Source: Bryobacterales bacterium
Lineage (GTDB): Bacteria; Cyanobacteriota; Vampirovibrionia; Obscuribacterales; Obscuribacteraceae
DNA: 9,318 nt
Assembly: GCA_903970295.1 (NCBI GenBank)
Contig: CAJCHQ010000425.1
Coordinates: 1 to 9,318, forward strand
Direction: 5' to 3'
In this document: positions 1 through 5,191 of the stretch, one piece after another
Layout of the letters: each line of letters starts with the position of its first letter
How positions within the stretch are numbered: the stretch's first letter is position 1
Notes under the pieces: model-generated
Databases searched by the model: none
What the model saw: only the letters and a program-made list of their open reading frames with translations
Told to the model about the DNA's origin: nothing
Program-made: the position numbers and the translations under genes

Positions 1-153
1 CGAAAGTTCAAGTCCGAAAGTTCAAGTCCGAAAGTACAAGTCCGAAAGTTCAAGTCCGAAAGTTCAAGTCCGAAAGTACAAGTCCGAAAGTACAAGTCCG
101 AAAGTTCAAGTCCGAAAGTACAAGTCCGAAAGTACAAGTCCGAAAGTACAGTC
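1..153. repeat. 14-bp tandem repeat array, cut by the left window edge
   Basis: Ten perfect-length copies of CGAAAGTWCAAGTC (W = T or A) run head to tail from position 1 to 140. An eleventh copy (141-153) has lost one A. A decayed copy-like stretch, cctaagtacagtcc, lies at 191-204. The only variable position is W, and the copies read T,T,A,T,T,A,A,T,A,A,A, so the first six form two identical 42-bp blocks. Because 14 is not a multiple of 3, all three forward frames cycle through the same 14 codons with no stop. The forward frame from position 1 stays open past the array to a TGA at 232-234. No start codon or ribosome binding site is inside the window, so coding is not shown. There are no spacers, so this is not a CRISPR. 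Confidence 0.93.
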
Positions 154-250
154 CGAGTTATTTATTTGAAGAACGTTCGAGTAATTTGTCCTAAGTACAG
201 TCCTTTTTTGTCCGATTTGGAAAAAGTCATCTGAGGAGGGTTTTAACCTT

Positions 251-293
251 AATCAATTGATTGAATAACCAATGTAATTCCAGCAATTGCTGG
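251..293. promoter_or_regulatory. Two perfect palindromes centred on CAATTG, 30 bp apart
   Basis: AATCAATTGATT (251-262) and CCAGCAATTGCTGG (280-293) are both perfect palindromes with the same CAATTG core. Their centres are exactly 30 bp apart, close to three helical turns. That layout would suit two dimers of one DNA-binding protein. No gene start lies next to them, so no target can be named. The palindromes are seen directly; the binding role is inferred. Confidence 0.35.
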
Positions 294-310
294 CAAAAGC
301 AAACAGTAAG

Positions 311-339
311 AAGGCAGCCTCACAGTGGGGCTGCCTTTT
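311..339. terminator. Rho-independent terminator-like hairpin, possibly bidirectional
   Basis: A perfect 9-bp stem, AAGGCAGCC (311-319) with GGCTGCCTT (329-337), encloses a 9-nt loop. On the forward strand it ends in TTTT (336-339). Read on the reverse strand it is preceded by AAAA and followed by a weaker T-rich run. It lies about 135 bp downstream of the exonuclease III stop, with only intergenic DNA between, so it could end that reverse transcript. It could equally end forward transcription coming from the repeat array. The better T-run favours the forward direction. Confidence 0.6.
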
Positions 340-355
340 AGCATGATGCGCCACC

Positions 356-444
356 ACAAACGCATGTCCACTATCTGTTCTCTGACGCGTTTGTCTCGGC
401 GCGAGTTCAAACTGATGTGGCTGCATTGACCGCCGAGCAGATAG
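356..444. other. Nested and crossing inverted repeats: possible structured RNA or 3' UTR
   Basis: Three perfect pairings occupy this gene-free stretch: ACAAACGC (356-363) with GCGTTTGT (387-394); CTATCTG (371-377) with CAGATAG (438-444); and CTCGGCG (395-401) with CGCCGAG (431-437). The first and second cross, which is a pseudoknot topology. The arms at 387-394 and 395-401 abut, as do those at 431-437 and 438-444. The element sits 28 bp beyond the exonuclease III stop and just before the terminator-like hairpin, so it may be a folded 3' UTR or a small RNA. I match it to no known RNA family. Confidence 0.3.
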
Positions 445-471
445 AGTTTCCAATTGCGTACCCAGGGGATT

Positions 472-1248
472 TTATTTTTTGATAGTGATCCACACCGGCG
501 CATGATCGCTCGGTTTCTCCCAGCCCCGCACATGGCGGTCGACACCGCCCGACGCCAAGCGCCCGGCCAGCGCAGGACTAAGCAAGATGTGATCCATGCG
601 AATGCCTGCATCTCGGTTAAATGCATTCCGAAAATAATCCCAATAGGTAAATATTTTTTCGTCGGGATATAGTTCGCGAATTGAGTCAGTCCAACCCTGC
701 TTGAGCAACGTCTGGTATGCCTCTTTCACTTCAGGGAAAAATACCGCATCGCCAACCCATCGCTCGGGTTTTTGGCAATCAAGATCGGTTGGCACCACAT
801 TGTAATCGCCAAGCAAAACTACTGGCTCCTCCTGGTTCACCAGCTTTGTCGCTTTTTCAAGCAATCTTTCCAGCCACGTCATCTTATAATCGAATTTCGG
901 CCCCGGCGCTGGGTTTCCATTGGGAAGATACAAACAACAAACGAGAAGATCGTTGACGCGAGCTTCTATATAGCGACTCTGTTCGTCAGCGGGATCGCCC
1001 GGCAGTCCGCGTCCAACTTCAGACAAATGGAACTGAGCTTTGGCAAGAATGGCGACGCCATTCCAGCTTTTCTGTCCATGCCACACAGCGACATAGCCAG
1101 CATCTTCAATTGCCGCCAGTGGAAATTTATCGTGCGGTGTTTTAAGCTCTTGCAGACAGGCGACATCAGGGGCGCTCTCACCAAGCCAGCGCAGTAATGC
1201 TGGCAGGCGCGCGTTCATACCGTTAACGTTAAACGTGGCTATTTTCAT
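472..1248 (-). CDS. xthA: Exodeoxyribonuclease III (AP endonuclease, EEP superfamily)
   Basis: This 258-aa protein is a DNA repair enzyme that cuts 5' of abasic sites and removes nucleotides from 3' ends. The whole EEP fold is present, and its motifs match the E. coli enzyme in order and spacing: ATFNVNG with Asn7 at the N-terminus, LQELK with the metal-binding Glu34, GDYNVVP with Asp148/Asn150, RMDHIL with Asp219, and the terminal SDHAPVW with Asp248/His249. E. coli ExoIII is 268 aa, so the length is normal. I place the start at the ATG at 1248; an in-frame TTG one codon earlier (1251) is possible. Neither has a clear Shine-Dalgarno sequence, and a 27-codon ORF with a good one overlaps the start, so translation may be coupled. 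The 228-aa gene lies upstream on the same strand. Confidence 0.95.
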   Translation of the reverse strand: MKIATFNVNGMNARLPALLRWLGESAPDVACLQELKTPHDKFPLAAIEDAGYVAVWHGQKSWNGVAILAKAQFHLSEVGRGLPGDPADEQSRYIEARVNDLLVCCLYLPNGNPAPGPKFDYKMTWLERLLEKATKLVNQEEPVVLLGDYNVVPTDLDCQKPERWVGDAVFFPEVKEAYQTLLKQGWTDSIRELYPDEKIFTYWDYFRNAFNRDAGIRMDHILLSPALAGRLASGGVDRHVRGWEKPSDHAPVWITIKK

Positions 1249-1312
1249 CAATAGCCCATTGCGCGGCGAACTGATGGCCCTTTTCGCCCTTGATCGTGTC
1301 GTACAGATGCAT
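1229..1312 (-). CDS. 27-aa ORF overlapping the exonuclease III start
   Basis: An ATG at 1312 opens a 27-residue reading frame that ends in TAA at 1229, running 20 nt into the exonuclease III gene in another frame. AAGGA lies 6 nt before this ATG, which is good Shine-Dalgarno spacing, whereas the exonuclease start has none. The peptide is hydrophilic, begins MHLYDTIKG and ends AIDENSHV. I recognise no family. The simplest reading is a leader ORF whose translation delivers ribosomes to the exonuclease start. It could also be chance. The call rests on the Shine-Dalgarno spacing and overlap alone. Confidence 0.35.
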   Translation of the reverse strand: MHLYDTIKGEKGHQFAAQWAIDENSHV

Positions 1313-1350
1313 TAGTTTTCCTTGGCTCTGGCTATTTTACAGGGTCAGCA

Positions 1351-1376
1351 TCGAGGAAAAGCATAGCTGGACGGTG
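1351..1376 (+). repeat. 26-bp near-copy of the zinc-ribbon gene (module 8)
   Basis: Positions 1351-1376 match 4932-4957, inside the eighth zinc-ribbon module, at 24 of 26 bases, including 18 identical in a row (1357-1374 with 4938-4955). Read forward in the matching frame it gives EEKHSWT against EKKHSWT in the gene. It lies in the 140-bp gap between the 228-aa gene and exonuclease III, where no gene is supported. I infer a decayed fragment of a related gene. Confidence 0.5.
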
Positions 1377-1391
1377 CCAAAGTCAAAGTTC

Positions 1392-2078
1392 TTAAGAACC
1401 GAGCATCTTTCTAAGCGCATCTGTTTGTGTAAAGATCTTGGGATCGTTCTTTTTCTCTTCAGTCGTAAAATGATCGCCGGGCTTCCAATCAACCCAGCCG
1501 GTGTTGGACGTCTGCGTTTTGGCGAACTCTTGAGGAGTGACATCCGAAAAGGACTTGTGAACACCATCGGGGAACGACGCAGACATAGAATGCTCGGTCG
1601 TAGTTACGCTGCCACCACCACTTCTAATAGTTATTGTGCTGTCATCTGCCGAATGAGTGACCTGCCCTTTGTCGGTTTGGTAGGTGATGGATCCCTTTGC
1701 GTCTACGGTCACTTTTTCATGAGCTTGCAAACCGCTTATCTCAAAGGAGCCATCGGCAAGCATTTTCTCAGTCACAGTCTCTTTCATGGTCAAACCTTGC
1801 GTACGTTTAGCCCATGGGCTTTCACCACCGCTTTGACCCAAAATTATGTGACCGCTTTTTTGGTCAATTGCGACTTCTGAAACTAACGTACCATTTGATT
1901 TTTGAGTCGAAGAATTGAAAACGTCTTTCAACTCTTTCAAGCACTTTTGACGCTCGGCTTGGTTACTCGCATTCGTCAAGCCCATAAAACTGCTGTAAGC
2001 GGTTAGTGCACTTTTGTCTTCCGTCGTCAGCTTTTCGGGCAGGTCGTGCTTTGTATCGTATTCTTTGATGTAGGTCAT
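1392..2078 (-). CDS. Hypothetical protein, 228 aa
   Basis: I do not recognise this family. The start is the ATG at 2078, because GGAGG lies 7 nt upstream; an in-frame TTG 15 codons earlier has no such site. The product is soluble, with no signal peptide or membrane segment. Residues 1-60 are charged and helix-prone. Residues about 60-160 are rich in Thr, Ser and Gly with alternating short strands (VTVDAKGSITYQTDKGQV, STITIRSGGGSVTTTEHS), suggesting a repetitive beta structure. The C-terminal part carries GWVDWKPGDHF and a charged tail ending ALRKMLGS. It has one Cys (Cys46). The higBA operon is divergent. A 12-bp palindrome, GTTCTTAAGAAC (1388-1399), covers its stop codon. Codon use and the ribosome binding site support real coding. 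Confidence 0.75.
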   Translation of the reverse strand: MTYIKEYDTKHDLPEKLTTEDKSALTAYSSFMGLTNASNQAERQKCLKELKDVFNSSTQKSNGTLVSEVAIDQKSGHIILGQSGGESPWAKRTQGLTMKETVTEKMLADGSFEISGLQAHEKVTVDAKGSITYQTDKGQVTHSADDSTITIRSGGGSVTTTEHSMSASFPDGVHKSFSDVTPQEFAKTQTSNTGWVDWKPGDHFTTEEKKNDPKIFTQTDALRKMLGS

Positions 2079-2184
2079 ATGCCCCCCTCCGCCAGTAGTG
2101 AGAGCTGCCAGCTCCACCTGCAATCAATCTAGCGTGCTGGTTGGTCTTTTTCAGGGCGACAGATTAGCTCAGTCCGTGCAATTC

Positions 2185-2217
2185 GTCGAATTTTTGCATA
2201 ATCCTGCAAATTTCGAC
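2185..2217. promoter_or_regulatory. Imperfect dyad in the divergent intergenic region
   Basis: GTCGAATTTTTGCA (2185-2198) and TGCAAATTTCGAC (2205-2217) form an inverted repeat with one extra base and a 6-nt spacer; the inner TTTGCA/TGCAAA is perfect. It lies between the divergent starts at 2078 and 2296, so it could be an operator for either gene. No T-run follows, which argues against a terminator. Confidence 0.4.
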
Positions 2218-2255
2218 ACAACTGACGTTTACTGAGAGAAATAACTTGCCAAATT

Positions 2256-2272
2256 CCTCTCAATTTGAGAGG
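2256..2272. promoter_or_regulatory. 17-bp perfect palindrome, candidate HigA operator
   Basis: CCTCTCAA-T-TTGAGAGG is a perfect inverted repeat with a single central base, 23 bp before the higB start. TTGCCA at 2246-2251 could be a -35 element, which would put the palindrome in the promoter spacer; the -10 is unclear. HigA antitoxins typically repress their own operon by binding palindromes at the promoter, so this is the natural operator candidate. The role is inferred. Confidence 0.55.
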
Positions 2273-2295
2273 ATAGCTTTAGAACAGGAGCACGC

Positions 2296-2580
2296 TTGGA
2301 GATTCTGAATACCCGCTGCATAAATCAATTCATCGAAACGCACCCTGACGCGAAAACCCCGCTTGCGGATTGGGTGACGAAAACGACTGCAGCTGAATGG
2401 AAGAATAACTCCGATGTTCAAAGAACCTTCAGCAGCGCAAATCATCTGGGAAACCAGAAATTCATTTTCAACATCGGTGGCAATAACTTTCGCATGGCAG
2501 CGATGGCCTGGATAAAAAATGAAAGAGTCTACGTACTGAAACTCATGTCTCATGCCGAGTACGGCAAGGAGAAGTTTTAA
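2296..2580 (+). CDS. higB: HigB-type mRNA interferase toxin
   Basis: This 94-aa protein belongs to the HigB toxin family (RelE-like fold), which cleaves mRNA on the ribosome. Family landmarks are present in order: HPDAKTPLADW (16-26), AAEWKN (32-37), FNIGGNNFR (58-66) and the C-terminal HAEYGKEKF, where the His and Tyr sit near the active site in relatives. The length is typical. The start is a TTG at 2296, chosen because AGGAG (2286-2290) precedes it by 5 nt and it gives the usual N-terminus. Its stop overlaps the antitoxin start by one base (TAATG), so the two are co-translated, toxin first as usual for hig. The upstream palindrome probably provides autoregulation. Confidence 0.9.
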   Translation: MEILNTRCINQFIETHPDAKTPLADWVTKTTAAEWKNNSDVQRTFSSANHLGNQKFIFNIGGNNFRMAAMAWIKNERVYVLKLMSHAEYGKEKF

Positions 2581-2996
2581 TGATAACTAAAAAGTATAAG
2601 GCACTGATTGAGCGCTTCCCGCTGGTGCCGGTCAAAACCGATGCCCAACTGGATGAAGCGCACGAGGTAGCCCAAAGCTTGATGGTTAGAAGCGAATCCC
2701 TTGCTTCTGATGAAAGTGACTATTTGGAAGTTTTACTAGACGAAATTGGAAAATACGAGACGAAACACCACGCCATCAAGATCGACGCTATGAAACCTCA
2801 TGAACTTTTGCAGTCATTGATGAAAGACCATGGAATGAAACAAGTGGACCTGCAAGCCATACTGGGTGTGTGGTCGTCAGGTGTTATCAGCGAAGTTGTC
2901 TGCGGCAAAAGAGAGTTAACGAAAGAACACTGCGTCAAGCTCGGCAACTATTTCAAAGTGACACCCGCCGCATTTTTGCCAAAGATATTTGCTTGA
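2580..2996 (+). CDS. higA: HigA-type antitoxin with XRE helix-turn-helix
   Basis: This 138-aa protein is the partner of the upstream toxin: it should bind and neutralise HigB and repress the operon. Residues 1-65 form an acidic, helical N-terminal part (YLEVLLDEIGKYE). Residues about 75-135 form the helix-turn-helix domain: LLQSLMKDHGMKQVDLQAIL, then WSSGVISEVVCGKRELT, then the closing KLGNYFKVTPAAFL, a normal HigA ending. The ATG at 2580 shares its A with the toxin's TAA, implying translational coupling. No intrinsic terminator is evident after the stop. Both genes look intact. Confidence 0.9.
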   Translation: MITKKYKALIERFPLVPVKTDAQLDEAHEVAQSLMVRSESLASDESDYLEVLLDEIGKYETKHHAIKIDAMKPHELLQSLMKDHGMKQVDLQAILGVWSSGVISEVVCGKRELTKEHCVKLGNYFKVTPAAFLPKIFA

Positions 2997-2998
2997 AG

Positions 2999-3020
2999 AA
3001 TCATTCAGGCGCGGCTCAGC
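2999..3020 (+). repeat. 22-bp near-copy of the zinc-ribbon gene (module 7)
   Basis: Positions 2999-3020, directly after the higA stop, match 4746-4767 in module 7 of the zinc-ribbon gene at 21 of 22 bases. Read in the matching frame it gives SFRRGSA against SFRLGSA in the gene. It is followed 25 bp later by the left copy of the 16-bp direct repeat, while in the gene the same segment is followed about 290 bp later by the right copy. This order suits the collapsed 3' end of an earlier tandem copy. Confidence 0.5.
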
Positions 3021-3045
3021 GGCCATCTCAAGGTGGGTATGAACC

Positions 3046-3061
3046 GACCATATCGAATGGG
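3046..3061 (+). repeat. Left copy of 16-bp direct repeat flanking the zinc-ribbon gene
   Basis: GACCATATCGAATGGG occurs here and again at 5061-5076, in the same orientation, 55 bp before and 23 bp after the zinc-ribbon gene. Similarity continues weakly on both sides (G-ATG 5' of the repeat; GGAC 3' of it with one indel). The core CCATATCGAATGG has short inverted arms, CCAT and ATGG. I find no third copy in the window. Confidence 0.7.
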
Positions 3062-3115
3062 GAGGACCGTTAAAGAAGTTATGCAGTCTTGCCGGAGGCC
3101 GCTATACGCAAGGGA

Positions 3116-5038
3116 ATGTCACGAACTAAAAATCCGCACGGAATTAGCAACAATACAGGATGGCACGTTGAAGAAATTGACGGGCGGCTGCAGCGTGTAT
3201 CGCACAATCCTCGCCTGGCCGATACTCATCCTGATATTGCTGCCGACTGGCATCCGCAGCGCAACGGCAAAATAACTCCGAACGACGTCACTGCACTCTC
3301 CACTTATTTGGCCTGGTGGCTTTGCAAGATGGGACACGAATGGCAGCGCCAAGTAACTCGGCGCACGTGTAATGGTTCTGATTGTCCTACTTGTGAATTG
3401 GAAGCCTCAAGCCTCGCCGCGCTCTATCCGGGGCTCGCCAGGGAGTGGTCACCGAAGAATGGCGACCTGAAGCCTAACCATGTTAGACCATCCTGCAATC
3501 TCTTGGTTTGGTGGACTTGTCCAGTCCCTGACCACGAGGATTATCAACACACCGTCGCCTGCCGGACAGATAAGAATAAACCGATAAGTTGTCCCGTTTG
3601 CGACGGAGTACAACCGGAAAAATCGGATTCCCTTGCCGCACTGTATCCGCGCATTGCCAAAGATTGGCATCCTAAACTCAACCCAAATTTGAGTCCATGG
3701 CACTTTACGCCCAGTGCTACGACCGTAGTCTGGTGGCGTTGCTCAGAGAATGAATCGCACGAATGGCCCGCGCCAATCGCTTATCGAACCCGAGGTAGCG
3801 GAGCATGCCCGTACTGCACGCTCTTTTTTGTTACTGACGAAAACCGGCTTTCGGTGCAGTTTCCTGATATAGCGGAAGAGTGGCATCCGAAGAAGAACAG
3901 ATTTCTCTGGCCGCATATTGAGGGCTCATTCAAAGTTGCCCACAACTTACGAATACCGGCGCACCTGAAAAAAACAAACCACCGCCTGCGCCCCTGTGAT
4001 GTGGCAATCAACTCTGACGAAATATTCTGGTGGAAATGCAAAAGCAAAGGGCACGAATGGCAAGCAAGCGTCGAGTCCAGAGCAATCAATAAGCGTGGAT
4101 GCCCGCAGTGTGCCAGAGAAAAGTTAGAGACCAAAGATAGTCTGGCGGCTCAATTTCCATCTCTGGGAAAACTCTGGCATCCTTCACGCAATCTGCCGCT
4201 GCGCCCGACTGATGTAGTACCTGGCTCAACCAAGATGGTTTGGTGGCGATGTCCGAAGTCGGCAACGCACGTCTGGAAAGCACCAGTTTACAGTGTCGTG
4301 CGCAGCTGGAAGGACGGCAGTAACGGCTGTCGTTGGTGTTCCGGTCTAAGCGCCGACGAGAAAAACAGCTTGCAGAGCAAGTTTCCAGCCGTGGCTAAAC
4401 TCTGGCATCCGACCAAAAATGGCAGTCTGCTACCCTCTCAAGTAACTGCGACAAGTAATAAAAAAGTATGGTGGCACTGCGGTAAACCAAAACATGAATT
4501 TCAAGCGTACATCTACAATATGGTCGCCTCATTCAAAAAGGGACTGAGCGGATGCAGATGCTGTTCAGGCAGCATTGCTGCACCTGATAATTGCTTGAAG
4601 AGGAAGTACCCGGAGGTCGCAAAAATGTGGCATTCGGACAACGGCACGCTAACCCCAAACGACGTTACGCCGGGATCTCCGGAAACAGTGATTTGGTTTT
4701 GCTCGCACGGTCACAAGTGGAAGGCGAAGATCTCGGCAATGGTTCAATCATTCAGGCTCGGCTCAGCTCATAAAGGATGTCCTTATTGTGGTGGAAAGAA
4801 GCCAACCAAGGAAAATAATTTGTGGGAGAAATACCCTGATGCGGCCAAATTTTGGGACCCAGAGAAAAACTTGCCTCTGAAACCATGGGATGTCTTGCCC
4901 AAAAGTAACAAAAAATATTTCTGGCGGTGCCTCGAGAAAAAGCATAGCTGGACGGGGACGGCAAGCAATCTTGTTGCGATCATCTTGAAAGGTCGCAATC
5001 CTTGCCAGGAATGCCGGCGCGGGCACGGCTCGAAATAG
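3116..5038 (+). CDS. Eight-module zinc-ribbon protein (DUF4379-like)
   Basis: This 640-aa protein consists almost wholly of eight modules of the probable zinc-ribbon family DUF4379. Each follows the pattern L..-[FY]P-.-[LIV]A-.-.W-.P, then a proline-rich link, WW-.-C-x(3-6)-H, and a closing CxxC. The CxxC pairs are at 90/93, 159/162, 231/234, 329/332, 405/408, 480/483, 555/558 and 630/633, and every module keeps its Cys and His, so eight zinc sites are likely. Module 4 carries about 25 extra residues (263-291). Modules 5-8 have a regular 75-76 residue period. Relatives often attach such modules to nuclease domains; none is visible here. There is no signal peptide or membrane segment. Binding of nucleic acid is plausible but inferred. 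The ATG at 3116 is preferred; an in-frame TTG at 3089 would add 9 residues, and neither has well-spaced Shine-Dalgarno support. The gene is bounded by 16-bp direct repeats. Confidence 0.88.
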   Translation: MSRTKNPHGISNNTGWHVEEIDGRLQRVSHNPRLADTHPDIAADWHPQRNGKITPNDVTALSTYLAWWLCKMGHEWQRQVTRRTCNGSDCPTCELEASSLAALYPGLAREWSPKNGDLKPNHVRPSCNLLVWWTCPVPDHEDYQHTVACRTDKNKPISCPVCDGVQPEKSDSLAALYPRIAKDWHPKLNPNLSPWHFTPSATTVVWWRCSENESHEWPAPIAYRTRGSGACPYCTLFFVTDENRLSVQFPDIAEEWHPKKNRFLWPHIEGSFKVAHNLRIPAHLKKTNHRLRPCDVAINSDEIFWWKCKSKGHEWQASVESRAINKRGCPQCAREKLETKDSLAAQFPSLGKLWHPSRNLPLRPTDVVPGSTKMVWWRCPKSATHVWKAPVYSVVRSWKDGSNGCRWCSGLSADEKNSLQSKFPAVAKLWHPTKNGSLLPSQVTATSNKKVWWHCGKPKHEFQAYIYNMVASFKKGLSGCRCCSGSIAAPDNCLKRKYPEVAKMWHSDNGTLTPNDVTPGSPETVIWFCSHGHKWKAKISAMVQSFRLGSAHKGCPYCGGKKPTKENNLWEKYPDAAKFWDPEKNLPLKPWDVLPKSNKKYFWRCLEKKHSWTGTASNLVAIILKGRNPCQECRRGHGSK

Positions 5039-5060
5039 TCATTATTCCATCGCATGGAGA

Positions 5061-5076
5061 GACCATATCGAATGGG
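5061..5076 (+). repeat. Right copy of 16-bp direct repeat flanking the zinc-ribbon gene
   Basis: This is identical to 3046-3061 and in the same orientation. It lies 23 bp after the stop of the zinc-ribbon gene, in the 153-bp gap before the metallopeptidase. The remainder of that gap holds only a 31-codon ORF (5087-5182) without a ribosome binding site. Confidence 0.7.
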
Positions 5077-5191
5077 CGGACACTCCATGATTAAGTCAGG
5101 TTTGATTGAACCGCAACGCCGAGAAGATATCAAGAATTCCGCCTGCGCATCTGGACGTGCAAAGAAAAATAGGCGCTGCTAGACTGAAAAC

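Noticed and set aside
1..153. CRISPR array
   Set aside because: The 14-bp units are contiguous with no unique spacers, and no cas gene is present.
356..444. HDV-like self-cleaving ribozyme
   Set aside because: The forward helix order is reminiscent of the nested pseudoknot, but the two right-hand arms abut, leaving no room for the joining segment with the catalytic cytosine, and the short third stem is not convincing.
249..626. Reverse-strand ORFs in 249-626, one ending in a hydrophobic stretch
   Set aside because: They overlap the well-supported exonuclease III in another frame and run through the terminator hairpin and intergenic repeats; no ribosome binding site.
1290..1880. Forward 196-aa ORF
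   Set aside because: It is antisense to the 228-aa gene, which has a strong ribosome binding site; the composition is not protein-like apart from the short zinc-ribbon-like piece at 1351-1376.
3046..5076. Insertion sequence or classical transposon
   Set aside because: No transposase, no terminal inverted repeats and no target-site duplication of typical size; only direct repeats are seen.
5087..5182. 31-codon ORF just upstream of the metallopeptidase
   Set aside because: No Shine-Dalgarno sequence, no recognisable pattern, and short enough to occur by chance.
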